Shown here: positions 7,986 to 16,069 of the stretch, one piece after another
Layout of the letters: the number at the start of each line of letters is the position of its first letter
Position numbering within the stretch: the first letter of the stretch is position 1
From: NIOZ-UU35 sp964344175
Lineage (GTDB): Bacteria; Chloroflexota; Anaerolineae; Anaerolineales; UBA11858
Assembly (NCBI GenBank): GCA_964344175.1
Contig: CAYFMI010000006.1
Span: forward strand, 10,603 to 74,602
Length of the DNA stretch: 64,000 nt
Direction of reading: 5' to 3'
Notes under the pieces: model-generated
The model's input: only the letters and a program-made list of their open reading frames with translations
What the model was told of the DNA's origin: nothing
The model's database searches: none
Program-made: the position numbers and the translations under genes

Positions 7986-8420
7986 ATGAAACTATCCACG
8001 ATTTCAATCTTGCTGCTCTCTCTGGTCATCATCCTGACTCTTTCAGCCTGCGAGCGGGGCATGAGTGTTTGCACACCGGAGGCCGAACCGCAACCCGCGA
8101 TAGAATTGGCTGATCTGATTCTGACTCCCGTTCCAGATTCGGTAACGCAACCCATGAGGGTCGAGATCAAGGGCAAAATGATGGAAGTCGATAAAGTGGT
8201 CGATTATCCCCTCTGCAATGATACCTGGAGTGGTACAGTCTACGTTGGTTGTGATGCCCAGGTTGCCCAAGCCGAGCTAGACACTGAAGAGAACCCGCTT
8301 TTCTTCAAGGGCTGCAACTTAGATATCGCGCCCAACACAGTTGTGTATGTCGCCGCGCACAACGACGCGGCTTATTACAAAGGCTGTTCATGCCACACCG
8401 GAGCAGACTCGGTGCCTTAA
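7986..8420 (+). CDS. Small cysteine-rich lipoprotein, unknown function
   Basis: 144 aa, exported: hydrophobic signal ending LTLSAC, with lipidated Cys22. GGAGG-type ribosome site (TTGGAGGAAATCA) precedes the ATG. The mature part is about 120 residues with six further cysteines (SVCTPE, PLCNDTW, VGCDAQ, KGCNLD, GCSCHTG), a pattern compatible with disulfides or metal binding. The terminal CSCH is one residue short of a CXXCH heme-binding motif, so it should not be called a cytochrome. It is the first gene to the right of the Crp/Fnr regulator. I recognise no family. Confidence 0.65.
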   Translation: MKLSTISILLLSLVIILTLSACERGMSVCTPEAEPQPAIELADLILTPVPDSVTQPMRVEIKGKMMEVDKVVDYPLCNDTWSGTVYVGCDAQVAQAELDTEENPLFFKGCNLDIAPNTVVYVAAHNDAAYYKGCSCHTGADSVP

Positions 8421-8520
8421 CAAAAACAGGAACCAGCCAGTTAGATACATATCCGCATGAGTCTTTATAACAATTCGTAGTTGATGAATTCAGGTTATAA
8501 AACAGAAAAAGGAGTAAAAA

Positions 8521-9303
8521 ATGGAAAGAAACGAAAAACTTGGCGGTATCGTCGCCCTTATCGGCGGCCTGATGGGCATCATCGGGCACTTCGTCATCTT
8601 CCTGAATTGGTATTTCAAAGGCATGGCCGCAGAAGCAGCCGAGCCGGGGTGCGAAATTCTCTTAAAGTGGATCAATCCTGCCATGTCCGACATGGGCATT
8701 CTAGGCGGTACGATCTTTCTTGTCAGCGCTTATGGCTTTTTCAATAAAAAGAAATGGGCCTTCCTGCTATCTGTGATCGCCATTGTGCTTTCACTGCAAG
8801 GGGCCTGGTTCATCAATGTTCCGTACATGGCAGCGGGCCTTCCCCCGGTCTATTTCACCATTTTCTGGCCCTTCCTGATCGTTTTCTTCCTGCTCATGGT
8901 GCCTGTAGGTAAATTATCCTGGAGCCGTACAATGTTTGGCTTCCTGGCGGGGATGGCCTGGGTGTTTTGCCTGATGAACGGAATCGCCAGCCTGAGCCGT
9001 ATCATCACCATCGGCGCGCCCTTCTTCACACTGGTTCAGCGTCTGCATTGGATCGCTATGCTCGGTTGGGGCGTGGCAACAGTCTCGATAATAATGGGTG
9101 CCAAAGAATGGACCTATGTCTTGGGCTTGGTGGCCGGCGCGCTGGAATTAGTGGTCGGCATCCCCCTGGCGATTATCACCGCACAAGAATTGGGCCGGTT
9201 CTCACTCTTCTCCCTAGCGCCGATTTGTTGCTTGATCCTGCTGGTGCTTATGCTCTGGCCAGGAATTTGGGAAAAAGTAAGCGCCGCGTCTGCCAAGGTG
9301 TAA
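8521..9303 (+). CDS. Polytopic membrane protein, unknown function
   Basis: 260 aa, about eight hydrophobic helices, preceded by a good ribosome site (AAAGGAGT). The N-terminal helix is Gly-rich (GGIVALIGGLMGIIGHFVIF) and the protein ends LMLWPGIWEKVSAASAKV. The ending P-G-[IV]-W-E-K-V is also found in the membrane protein at 14675-15358 (KIPGVWEKVDFTKAK), and both contain a LGWG helix, so the two are probably distant paralogues. No catalytic motif is seen. It opens a rightward group of membrane proteins around the heme-copper-like protein at 10396-11931. Confidence 0.6.
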   Translation: MERNEKLGGIVALIGGLMGIIGHFVIFLNWYFKGMAAEAAEPGCEILLKWINPAMSDMGILGGTIFLVSAYGFFNKKKWAFLLSVIAIVLSLQGAWFINVPYMAAGLPPVYFTIFWPFLIVFFLLMVPVGKLSWSRTMFGFLAGMAWVFCLMNGIASLSRIITIGAPFFTLVQRLHWIAMLGWGVATVSIIMGAKEWTYVLGLVAGALELVVGIPLAIITAQELGRFSLFSLAPICCLILLVLMLWPGIWEKVSAASAKV

Positions 9304-9316
9304 TAACATAATCCCC

Positions 9317-9401
9317 GAGACCCTGAGTTTTTTGGGAAGATCTCAGTTTTTCCTGAAATCGCCCCGGTTATCCCTGATTTTCATAGAATCCTTAGGGTCT
9401 C
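9317..9401 (+). other. Intergenic stem-loop region
   Basis: In the 300-base gap before the next gene, GAGACCCT (9317-9324) pairs with AGGGTCTC (9394-9401) around an inner CTGAG/CTCAG stem followed by T-rich sequence. It could end transcription of the upstream gene; the rest of the gap holds R1 copy b and nothing else I recognise. Confidence 0.3.
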
Positions 9402-9467
9402 TAAGCCCCTTTCGCAAATGTGACTAAAATCACAGACGGGTATCATAGAATATGCGATAATATTAAA

Positions 9468-9535
9468 CAGGAGTTAGGCACTTGCACAGGGAAAGCTATT
9501 CCGAAAATAGCTTTCATCAAACTGCGTAGGTCCTA
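9468..9535 (+). mobile_element. R1 MITE-like element, copy b
   Basis: Short 68-bp copy: CAGGAGTTAGGCACTTGCACAGG at the left, a small AGCTATTCCGAAAATAGCT hairpin, and CATCAAACTGCGTAGGTCCTA at the right. No exact target duplication is seen. Confidence 0.65.
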
Positions 9536-9604
9536 ACGAATTGGAGTACACCATGCTCCGATGCTATTCTATCCACATCTTGTATTTTTCGAAAGGAGTT
9601 ATTC

Positions 9605-10240
9605 ATGTTCACGCTTGACAACCTGTTTCTCTTGCTTACCGGCCTGGTAGCCATTTATCTCATTTGGAGGTTTTATACCCGGTACTCCAAAGAAAAAGCC
9701 CTTCATGATATGTACTATATGATGGGCTTTGTTGTTCTATTGGTTTCTGGCCTGCTGCTGATCTTCTTGGGTTACGGCATCCTGGGCCTGGGCGGCACTG
9801 CTCTTTCACCGTTTATTCTCCCTGTAGCCAGCCTGATTCCATTGGGCATTTCGTTGGGCATCGCCAACCAGTTCTTCCCCTCCTGGAAGAAAACCTTCGC
9901 CTGGATCGCCCTGGTAGGCTTCCTGGCCATTGCCGTGACCAGCATCGGCGGCATGGCGGGCGCCAAGAAATTCGCCGTACCTTTGTTCCATGGTGTGGCC
10001 GGGTTAGTCATCTTCCTTGGCCCATTCATGGCTAAAGACGCCCCCAAGGGCTTCTTTTGGGTCGGCATCGGCGGCGCGCTGATCGGCATTGGCGGCCTGG
10101 CTTTGGCCTCCCTCACCGTCACTGGCGCAGCCCTATTCGGCATCTTTACTAGAGAATTGGTCTTCACCATCCTGGCCCCGCTGCTTTTCTTAATGGCGCT
10201 GGCTTTTGCCTGGGGCTTCATGCAGGACCTTAAAGCCTGA
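9605..10240 (+). CDS. Six-helix membrane protein, paralogue of 14009-14605
   Basis: 211 aa, about six transmembrane helices, GAAAGGAG ribosome site. The most conserved-looking part is FFWVGIGGALIGIGGLALA, which matches FAWVGIGGGLIGIGGLLLS in the protein at 14009-14605; both proteins also have an AKKFAVPLFHGVAGLVIFLGP / PKKLAVVVLAVVHGIAGLTIFFLP segment and end in a GFM-containing helix. They are clear paralogues flanking the heme-copper-like and CtaB-like genes. No catalytic residues are recognisable; a structural or small-subunit role in a membrane complex is possible. Confidence 0.65.
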   Translation: MFTLDNLFLLLTGLVAIYLIWRFYTRYSKEKALHDMYYMMGFVVLLVSGLLLIFLGYGILGLGGTALSPFILPVASLIPLGISLGIANQFFPSWKKTFAWIALVGFLAIAVTSIGGMAGAKKFAVPLFHGVAGLVIFLGPFMAKDAPKGFFWVGIGGALIGIGGLALASLTVTGAALFGIFTRELVFTILAPLLFLMALAFAWGFMQDLKA

Positions 10241-10395
10241 TAAACAGCCTGTGTATTTGCTTTTTATCAAAGACAATTCACCTGCTCTGTGTTACCTTCT
10301 TCACGAAATCGATGCAGAGCAGGTTATTTTTAGGAGATCAAGCAAACGGTAGACAGATTGAAGGTCTACTCTCTCTATCACCCGAAGGAGTTCCT

Positions 10396-11931
10396 ATGCA
10401 ATTTCTAGCCAAACGTTTTAACTACCTCTTTCGCTCCACCCGCGGATTGACACTGGTTGCCATCGCCATGGTGTCGCTGGTCACAGCCATCTGGGGCACA
10501 CTCTCCGGGCCGATGGTCGAGTGGGGCATCCGCGACATCACCGTGGACCTGCTCAATATCCAATTGGTGCAAGCCGAGCGCGAAGGCCGCATCATCATGC
10601 TGTACCACACCATTGCCATGACCATCGTGGCTATCGAGGTCTACATCATGACCGAGATACTGCCGATGAAACGCCATGAGCAGGTTACCATCAATGCCAC
10701 CATCACTGTTGGCTACCTGACAGCGCTGATCTTCGGGATGGGATTTGCGTACTTCGGACACAACTTCGTCTTCCACGGGTTGTTTCTGGTCGGGCAATCA
10801 TTGATCTTCTTTGCTGGAATTTTGTTATCAGCGGCACTATGGCCGTGGAAAAAAGAATACCGCCTGGAAGCCGATTCCCCCTACGCCCACACAAAAAAAG
10901 GGGTTGATCTGGAACGGGCAGCTTTCTTTGTTATGGCCGTCGCCACGCTGCTTTCAGCAACCTTCGGCGCGGTGACCGGCTCCTACTGGGGCAATGGGCA
11001 TGAAACCTTCCTGGGCGAAGATCTGATCCGCGTACCGCACAAGACCGCCTTGCAAAAAGCCATCATCGGGCATTTGCACATCATGCTGACCTTGATCGCG
11101 GTAGCCATCACCCTCATCGTTGGCCGCTGGATGAAGTTCAAGGGTCTTCTGCACCGCATTGCTATGCCGCTGATGATTGGGGGCACAATCATCATTACGG
11201 CTGGCGCCCTCTCAGTCGTCTGGTTGCCATGGGCGCATACCACGATCTATTTTGGCTCGGTCTTCGTGATGCTGGCCGCGCTGATGTACGTCATCTACAC
11301 CTGGGATTGGCTTATCAAAGCAGGCACTGCCGACATCGAAAAGCCCAGCTTCGGCCAGAAGATGGGCGCGCTGCTGCGCGATCCGCTCAAATTTGGCCCT
11401 GGCTGGCAAATGGTCTTTATGAACTTCACTGTCAGCGGGATAGGTATCTTCATGGCTGTCAAACTGGATGAAATCTTCCGGGTGTGGCCGCACCGCGAAG
11501 AACGCATCACCCTGACCGGGCACTGGCATATCTTGGCCGCCCTGATCGCCACCATCATCCTGTTCTACTACGGCGATCTTTCCAAGTTGAAAGGCAAAGC
11601 CCGCCAATGGTACGGCTGGCTGATTATCCTCATGTCAGACTTAGCCTTCGCCTCGGCCACAGTCTTCTCGATGAAACGCCTATTCGTTGCCGAAAGCGAG
11701 CAACAATCGCTGGTCAACACTATCATGCTGCTAATGGATTTCGGCCTGGCGCTGGTATTGATTGTGTTGGCAATCTTCCTGATCTGGCGGTTGTACGACC
11801 TCTTCAGAGATAAAGGCTACTGGAACGAAGAATTCACCACTGAGAAAAAAGCCAACGCCAAAGCCGAACTCGAGGAACAAAAAAGAAAAATGGCCGAACT
11901 CCAGGCTACACTCGAGGAGGTGTCCGAATGA
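10396..11931 (+). CDS. 12-helix histidine-rich protein resembling heme-copper oxidase subunit I
   Basis: 511 aa. ATG 10396 follows GAAGGAG; an upstream in-frame start lacks a ribosome site. The protein reads as three similar four-helix units. Each begins with a Gly-rich helix (VSLVTAIWGTLSGPMVEWG; VATLLSATFGAVTGSYWG; NFTVSGIGIFMAVKLDE), followed by a helix led by histidine: MLYHTIAMTIVAIEV, IGHLHIMLTLIAVAI, TGHWHILAALIATII. Three four-helix arcs are also the plan of heme-copper oxidase subunit I, where helices II, VI and X carry heme and copper ligands; the last HxH resembles helix X. The His-His pair of helix VII (CuB) is not seen. The C-terminal 50 residues are a charged coiled coil. A membrane heme protein is my best guess; enzymatic role unknown. 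Confidence 0.55.
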   Translation: MQFLAKRFNYLFRSTRGLTLVAIAMVSLVTAIWGTLSGPMVEWGIRDITVDLLNIQLVQAEREGRIIMLYHTIAMTIVAIEVYIMTEILPMKRHEQVTINATITVGYLTALIFGMGFAYFGHNFVFHGLFLVGQSLIFFAGILLSAALWPWKKEYRLEADSPYAHTKKGVDLERAAFFVMAVATLLSATFGAVTGSYWGNGHETFLGEDLIRVPHKTALQKAIIGHLHIMLTLIAVAITLIVGRWMKFKGLLHRIAMPLMIGGTIIITAGALSVVWLPWAHTTIYFGSVFVMLAALMYVIYTWDWLIKAGTADIEKPSFGQKMGALLRDPLKFGPGWQMVFMNFTVSGIGIFMAVKLDEIFRVWPHREERITLTGHWHILAALIATIILFYYGDLSKLKGKARQWYGWLIILMSDLAFASATVFSMKRLFVAESEQQSLVNTIMLLMDFGLALVLIVLAIFLIWRLYDLFRDKGYWNEEFTTEKKANAKAELEEQKRKMAELQATLEEVSE

Positions 11932-12971
11932 AACACACTCCCATATCTCAAAAAGTTATTGGACGCGGACGAGCGCAGAAAAACGCGGATAACTTTAAAA
12001 TAAATCCGCGTTCATCCGTGTTTATCAGCGTCCTATTTGTTCTGGTTCTTCTAACTTCTTGTGGCCCCGCTCCTAGCGTGAGCGCTATCGAACCGCCCTA
12101 CATTGATACCGGTGTTGATTCCAATGCCTGGGCCACCGTCCCCGCGGGCGCGTTCCCCTACGGACAACACGATCACCCCACCGAGGTCGATTATGATTAC
12201 CAAATCATGGTCACCGATGTCACCGTAGAGCAGTATACCAATTTCCTCAACGAGGCCCTCAGCGCGGGTGAGATCAGCGTCGGCGAGTTCGAAGTCGAAG
12301 CCGGAGAAATAACCTGGCACGAAGAAGGCGTCGGCGGCTACTATCCCGGCGATCCCTTTGACGGCTACAAGCACGAAGAGGAGATCAAGCCCGGCGACAA
12401 GCTCTTCATGCCTTTTGACTCAGGTTTGCGCCTGGAATACGACGGCGAAACCTTCACCGCCCTGAAAGCCTACACCAACCACCCCATGACACTGGTAACC
12501 TGGTGGGGCGCAAACGCCTATTGCGAATACTACGGCTACCGCCTTCCCTCTGAGATCGAGTGGGAAAAAGCCGCCCGCGGCACAGAGATTGTCGATGGTC
12601 ACGGATTGCCCTTCCCCTGGGGAAGCGAGATCCACGGCAACAATGCCAATTTCTATTCATCGTTTGATCTCTTTGAGAAGCTGTTTGGGAAATTGGGCAA
12701 TACCACGCCGGTGGGCTTCTACAATGGTCAGACCTACACCCTCGGTGAGGGCAGCTACACCACCGAAGATTCAGCCAGCCCCTATGGCCTTTACGACATG
12801 GCTGGCAACGTCTGGCAATGGATGAGTGACGATTACCACGATCAACACTATCGCTATATGCGCGGCGGCAGTTTCTATTCCTACGAAGTTGACCTACGGG
12901 TCTGGAAGAACAACTCCGCCGGGCCTCAACACTACAGCCCTGCACTGGGTTTCCGCTGCGCGCAGGATTAG
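11928..12971 (+). CDS. SUMF1/FGE-fold lipoprotein
   Basis: 347 aa; ATGA overlap with the preceding gene, so co-translated. A long signal region ends in lipobox LLTSC (Cys about 45). The mature part is a formylglycine-generating-enzyme (SUMF1) fold: VPAGAFPYG, VTDVTVEQYTNFLNEA, HPMTLVTWWGANAYCEYYGYRLPSEIEWEKAARG, SPYGLYDMAGNVWQWMSD, RGGSFYS, GFRCAQD. The two C-terminal catalytic cysteines of true FGE (in GGSWxC...) are absent (SFYSYEVDLRVW), so it probably does not oxidise sulfatases; many SUMF1 proteins do other chemistry or bind partners. A palindromic repeat lies in frame within the signal region. It may be an extracytoplasmic subunit for the neighbouring membrane protein. Confidence 0.8.
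   Translation: MKHTPISQKVIGRGRAQKNADNFKINPRSSVFISVLFVLVLLTSCGPAPSVSAIEPPYIDTGVDSNAWATVPAGAFPYGQHDHPTEVDYDYQIMVTDVTVEQYTNFLNEALSAGEISVGEFEVEAGEITWHEEGVGGYYPGDPFDGYKHEEEIKPGDKLFMPFDSGLRLEYDGETFTALKAYTNHPMTLVTWWGANAYCEYYGYRLPSEIEWEKAARGTEIVDGHGLPFPWGSEIHGNNANFYSSFDLFEKLFGKLGNTTPVGFYNGQTYTLGEGSYTTEDSASPYGLYDMAGNVWQWMSDDYHDQHYRYMRGGSFYSYEVDLRVWKNNSAGPQHYSPALGFRCAQD
11961..12033. repeat. Inverted repeat inside signal-peptide coding region
   Basis: Two arms of about 30 bp (11961-11990 and 12004-12033; left begins GGACGCGGACGAGCGCAG, right ends TTTATCAGCGTCC) match as an imperfect palindrome. It stays in frame and encodes the charged stretch before the hydrophobic core. Such GCGGAT/ATCCGC palindromes look like an inserted repeat. 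Confidence 0.6.
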
Positions 12972-13030
12972 GTATCAGGGTATCAGGGATCAGGTACTTT
13001 CTCGTTACCTGATCCCTGACACCTGATACC
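12971..13030. repeat. Long palindrome of TATCAGGG-type oligomers, terminator-like
   Basis: GGTATCAGGG TATCAGGG ATCAGG on the left pairs with CCTGATCCCTGACACCTGATACC on the right, about 27 bp per arm with a 6-base loop. It starts on the last base of the SUMF1 stop codon. No U-tract, so it may be a REP-like element rather than a terminator. Confidence 0.6.
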
Positions 13031-13068
13031 CCACCACCACTATTCCAACTTTCTGGTAAACTTTCAAC

Positions 13069-13944
13069 ATGTATAATCCCCCATCTCTAATATCTAATCT
13101 CAAATCCAAATACTGGCCCCTTATAAAATCCCTGCAAACCTTTCTACTGTTAATCACCGGCCTGGCCGGATACATGAGCGCCCGTTGCCCGGTCTTCAAC
13201 CTGTGGACAATACTGGGCGTAGCCGGAAGCCTGTTCCTTTCGATCAGTGGCTCGACCGTGCTAAATATGTGGTACGACCGCGACATCGACGCCAAAATGG
13301 ATCGCACCTGCATGCGTCCGCTGCCCACCGGCAAAACCACACCGCGCGAAGCGTTGATCTTCGGGCTGGCAATCTCGGCGCTAGGCGTCGGCTGGGCGCT
13401 GGCAGTAGACTGGCTGTACGGGCTGATCGTCTTCGCCGGGCTGTTTTTCGATGTGGTCATCTACACCTTTTGGCTCAAACGCCGCACCTGCTGGAGCATC
13501 GTCTGGGGTGGCATTTCGGGGGCTATGCCCGTGCTGGCGGGCCGCGCCCTGGGCTTAGGCACAATCGATTGGGTCGGTCTCGCCCTTGCCGGGGCAATTT
13601 TATTCTGGATCCCCACCCACACACTGACCTTCTCTATGCGCTACTTCGATGATTACAAAGCAGCCGCCATTCCCACCTTCCCATCAACATACGGCTTCCA
13701 ATTTACCCGCCTGACCATTGCCATTTCCAGCGTGCTGGCAGCCATAGCCATGATCGCCGCGTCGGTGGGCATTGGCATGGCCTGGGGCTACCTGCGGCTC
13801 ATGGGCGTACTCACACTTGGGCTGCTCGGATTAGCTATTACCATGTCTGTGCGCCCCTCCGAGCGGATCAACTTCGGGCTGTTCAAATATGCTTCCCTAT
13901 TCATGCTAGGCGCGATGATTATGATTGTTCTCGATGTTCTTTAA
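13069..13944 (+). CDS. ctaB: UbiA-family prenyltransferase, protoheme IX farnesyltransferase-like
   Basis: 291 aa, about eight or nine helices. It carries the two Asp-rich UbiA motifs in the heme O synthase form: NMWYDRDIDAKMDRTCMRPLPTG, and HTLTFSMRYFDDYKAAAIPTFPSTYG. Heme O synthase adds a farnesyl group to heme b for heme O/A-type terminal oxidases. Length matches CtaB. No clear Shine-Dalgarno before ATG 13069, so the start is uncertain by a few codons. No ordinary cytochrome c oxidase genes (coxABC) lie nearby; the closest candidate heme protein is the unusual heme-copper-like gene at 10396. If that protein carries heme O, this enzyme would make it, which is inference. Confidence 0.85.
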   Translation: MYNPPSLISNLKSKYWPLIKSLQTFLLLITGLAGYMSARCPVFNLWTILGVAGSLFLSISGSTVLNMWYDRDIDAKMDRTCMRPLPTGKTTPREALIFGLAISALGVGWALAVDWLYGLIVFAGLFFDVVIYTFWLKRRTCWSIVWGGISGAMPVLAGRALGLGTIDWVGLALAGAILFWIPTHTLTFSMRYFDDYKAAAIPTFPSTYGFQFTRLTIAISSVLAAIAMIAASVGIGMAWGYLRLMGVLTLGLLGLAITMSVRPSERINFGLFKYASLFMLGAMIMIVLDVL

Positions 13945-14008
13945 CGGTTACAAACTGAATACTGAAAGCTACAGTTGATGTCAACCCAAAACCTTCAACC
14001 GATGTCCT

Positions 14009-14605
14009 ATGAAACCCATTCACCGCATACTCTTGCTACTCACTGCTCTATTGGCATCTTACCAGGTTGTTCGGGGGATTGACGGGCTGGAGACGATGGC
14101 AATTGCCTGCTACACAATGGCCTTTGGTATCCTGATTGTTGCATCGCTGTTGATGCTGATCCTGGGCTTCGAAATTCTCGATTCCCCTTTAGTCGCCATC
14201 GCCTCAACGTTGATCCCGGCCAGCCTGGCCCTGGGGTTGGTCTCCGAATACCTCGATGAGATACTTATCCCCTATGGAATATTCATCGTCCTCGGCACTT
14301 TCGCAATCATCGTCAGTCGCTTTGTCGGCCCCAAGAAACTGGCCGTCGTCGTATTGGCGGTCGTACACGGTATTGCGGGGTTGACAATATTCTTCCTGCC
14401 CATTGCCCTGGCGTTAGGCGGAACTACACCCGGCGGCTTTGCCTGGGTGGGCATTGGTGGGGGGCTGATCGGCATCGGCGGTCTGCTGCTCTCGTTTCTC
14501 AAGACGGGCAGGCCCATTCTTTCAAGGGAAACCATTCTGGCTGTTTTCCCCGGTCTGCTATTACTTACAACAGCGGCATTCGTAGCCGGATTTATGTTCG
14601 CATAA
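14009..14605 (+). CDS. Six-helix membrane protein, paralogue of 9605-10240
   Basis: 198 aa, about six transmembrane helices. It shares GFAWVGIGGGLIGIGGLLLS and the PKKLAVVVLAVVHGIAGL segment with the protein at 9605, at the same relative place and similar spacing to the C-terminal GFM helix. No motif points to a reaction. The ATG has no strong ribosome site. Lying directly after the CtaB-like gene and before another small membrane protein, it looks like part of one membrane system with 8521-13944. Confidence 0.62.
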   Translation: MKPIHRILLLLTALLASYQVVRGIDGLETMAIACYTMAFGILIVASLLMLILGFEILDSPLVAIASTLIPASLALGLVSEYLDEILIPYGIFIVLGTFAIIVSRFVGPKKLAVVVLAVVHGIAGLTIFFLPIALALGGTTPGGFAWVGIGGGLIGIGGLLLSFLKTGRPILSRETILAVFPGLLLLTTAAFVAGFMFA

Positions 14606-14674
14606 TTCATCAAACTCCAGGCATTGTGGAAATCCCTGGGATCAAGAGTAGACCTTTCTTTAGGAGGCTTCAGC

Positions 14675-15358
14675 ATGGGCAAATTTCTACGTTTCATCGG
14701 CATTTTGTTTTTGAGTATTTCGGCGCTTTTTAACCTGGCAGGTGGAGCGGGCACAACTTGCGTCGCGCTTAACCCTGTGGGCTATGGCCCCAAATTCGCC
14801 GCGATTGCTCAATTCCAATGGCTGTACCTTCTTTTTGTCATTATCACATTTGCCTTTGGTATGATGATGGTGCGGGGTGTAATTCTGGTTATCAAGGGGC
14901 GCGAGAACGCCTATCGCTACAGCATGATCTCCATGATCGGGGCAACCGTCGTTGGTGTCATCCACATGATCGCCTCGCGCGCCCTGCGCGGCAGTTCCAT
15001 GCCGGTGGATGGCGTGGTCTATGCCACCATGCTGACTCTAAGCATCTTCTTGATCTTCAAGATCCCCGGCGTATGGGAGAAGGTGGATTTCACCAAAGCG
15101 AAGAAAAAGGAAACCCATCAGGCGGGCGGCGCGGCGGCTATTATCGTCGGCGGGCTGTGCTTTACCATGCCATACCTGATGGCCGGGACTCACACCATCA
15201 ACGGCGTCAACTACGGCGACGCCTTCCACCTGACGCTGACCGGGCTGGGGTGGGGGTTGGTGCTGCTGGGGTTGGGGGTAATCGTTAACGCCAGACGAGC
15301 GGAATCTCATCTACTGATTTCAATCAACGATCGAAACTCTCAGTCTAGCGCATCGTAA
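14675..15358 (+). CDS. Membrane protein, possible distant paralogue of 8521-9303
   Basis: 227 aa, about seven helices. ATG 14675 is chosen because AGGAGG lies 9 bases upstream; the frame is open to 14624 without a ribosome site. Notable segments are the N-terminal FIGILFLSISALFNLAGGAGTTC, a central IFKIPGVWEKVDFTKAKKKE, and GDAFHLTLTGLGWGLVLLGLGVIV. The PGVWEKV motif is shared with the end of the 8521 protein. No enzyme motif. It follows the 14009 gene by 69 bases and ends the tight cluster. The 195 bases after it hold R1 copy c and AT-rich sequence with no further gene. Confidence 0.6.
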   Translation: MGKFLRFIGILFLSISALFNLAGGAGTTCVALNPVGYGPKFAAIAQFQWLYLLFVIITFAFGMMMVRGVILVIKGRENAYRYSMISMIGATVVGVIHMIASRALRGSSMPVDGVVYATMLTLSIFLIFKIPGVWEKVDFTKAKKKETHQAGGAAAIIVGGLCFTMPYLMAGTHTINGVNYGDAFHLTLTGLGWGLVLLGLGVIVNARRAESHLLISINDRNSQSSAS

Positions 15359-15457
15359 AGCTAGAACTTAGCAAAGGTGCGATGCACTTGGCACATCGAG
15401 TGCAGCCTATAAATGACTAAAAAAAGTGCGTTGCACCAAAAACAAACTTCACAGAGT

Positions 15458-15512
15458 CAGGAGTTACGCACTTGCACAGGAATATTCCGAAAATAGTGGT
15501 GCGTAAGTCCTG
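15458..15512 (+). mobile_element. R1 MITE-like element, copy c (short)
   Basis: 55 bp, ends CAGGAGTTACGCA and TGCGTAAGTCCTG: perfect 13-bp inverted ends apart from one position. The internal hairpin is reduced to TATTCCGAAAATA. It lacks the TTTTCAACGAA segment next to the right end. Confidence 0.7.
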
Positions 15513-15553
15513 TGCGTTTTTAAGTTGTCCCAATATCCAAGGAGGCTTACATT

Positions 15554-16060
15554 TTGATCAAGAACATGAAGCCAGCTGCGCCTAAGAAATGGCTCTATCT
15601 CACCGCCGGAGCAATGTGGTCGGCTGTCGGGTTGTGGCTGTGTTGGCTGGCCTATGGTTGGCTGGCATTGTCTGAGCGAAACACAATCATCGCCATGTCA
15701 TCGGCGGGTTTCATCTTGGCGATGCTGATCTACACCTTTGGTTTCTCACTTCTTGCCAACCGCAACATTTATCGGATTAACCAGTATACCCAAGAACGCG
15801 TTTGCATCTTCGCTTTTCAGAGTTGGAGCAGCTATCCGCTGGTGGCCTTCATGATCGCATTGGGGATTTTCTTGCGCACATCTTCATGGATCCCCAAACC
15901 CTATTTGGGGGCTATGTATCTAGGCATTGGCGGCAGTTTATTTTTGGCAAGTTTTCACTATTATCGCTATCTGGCTGAAAGCAATAAGCAACCCAACAAA
16001 GGCAAACGCAAGTCGAAGCCCCAAACAAAACCCAAGAAAAAGAAGAAGAAAAAGAAATAA
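15554..16060 (+). CDS. Four-helix membrane protein with poly-lysine tail
   Basis: 168 aa. A strong GGAGG site lies 8 bases before TTG 15554 and 20 before the next ATG (15566), so the TTG start is preferred. Four hydrophobic helices occupy about 12-145, with YRINQYTQERVCIFAFQSWSSYP between the second and third. The last 25 residues are almost all Lys, Pro and Gln, ending in a run of eight Lys, which would bind nucleic acid or acidic lipid heads on the cytoplasmic side. No family recognised. It precedes the DUF423 gene by 9 bases, so they are probably cotranscribed. Confidence 0.65.
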   Translation: MIKNMKPAAPKKWLYLTAGAMWSAVGLWLCWLAYGWLALSERNTIIAMSSAGFILAMLIYTFGFSLLANRNIYRINQYTQERVCIFAFQSWSSYPLVAFMIALGIFLRTSSWIPKPYLGAMYLGIGGSLFLASFHYYRYLAESNKQPNKGKRKSKPQTKPKKKKKKKK

Positions 16061-16069
16061 GGAGATACT

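Noticed and set aside
8389..8400. CSCH near the end of the small lipoprotein as a heme c site
   Set aside because: Heme c attachment needs CXXCH; here only one residue separates the cysteines.
10396..11931. Calling the 12-helix protein a cytochrome c oxidase or nitric oxide reductase
   Set aside because: The helix VII His pair and other subunits are missing; only the general architecture fits.
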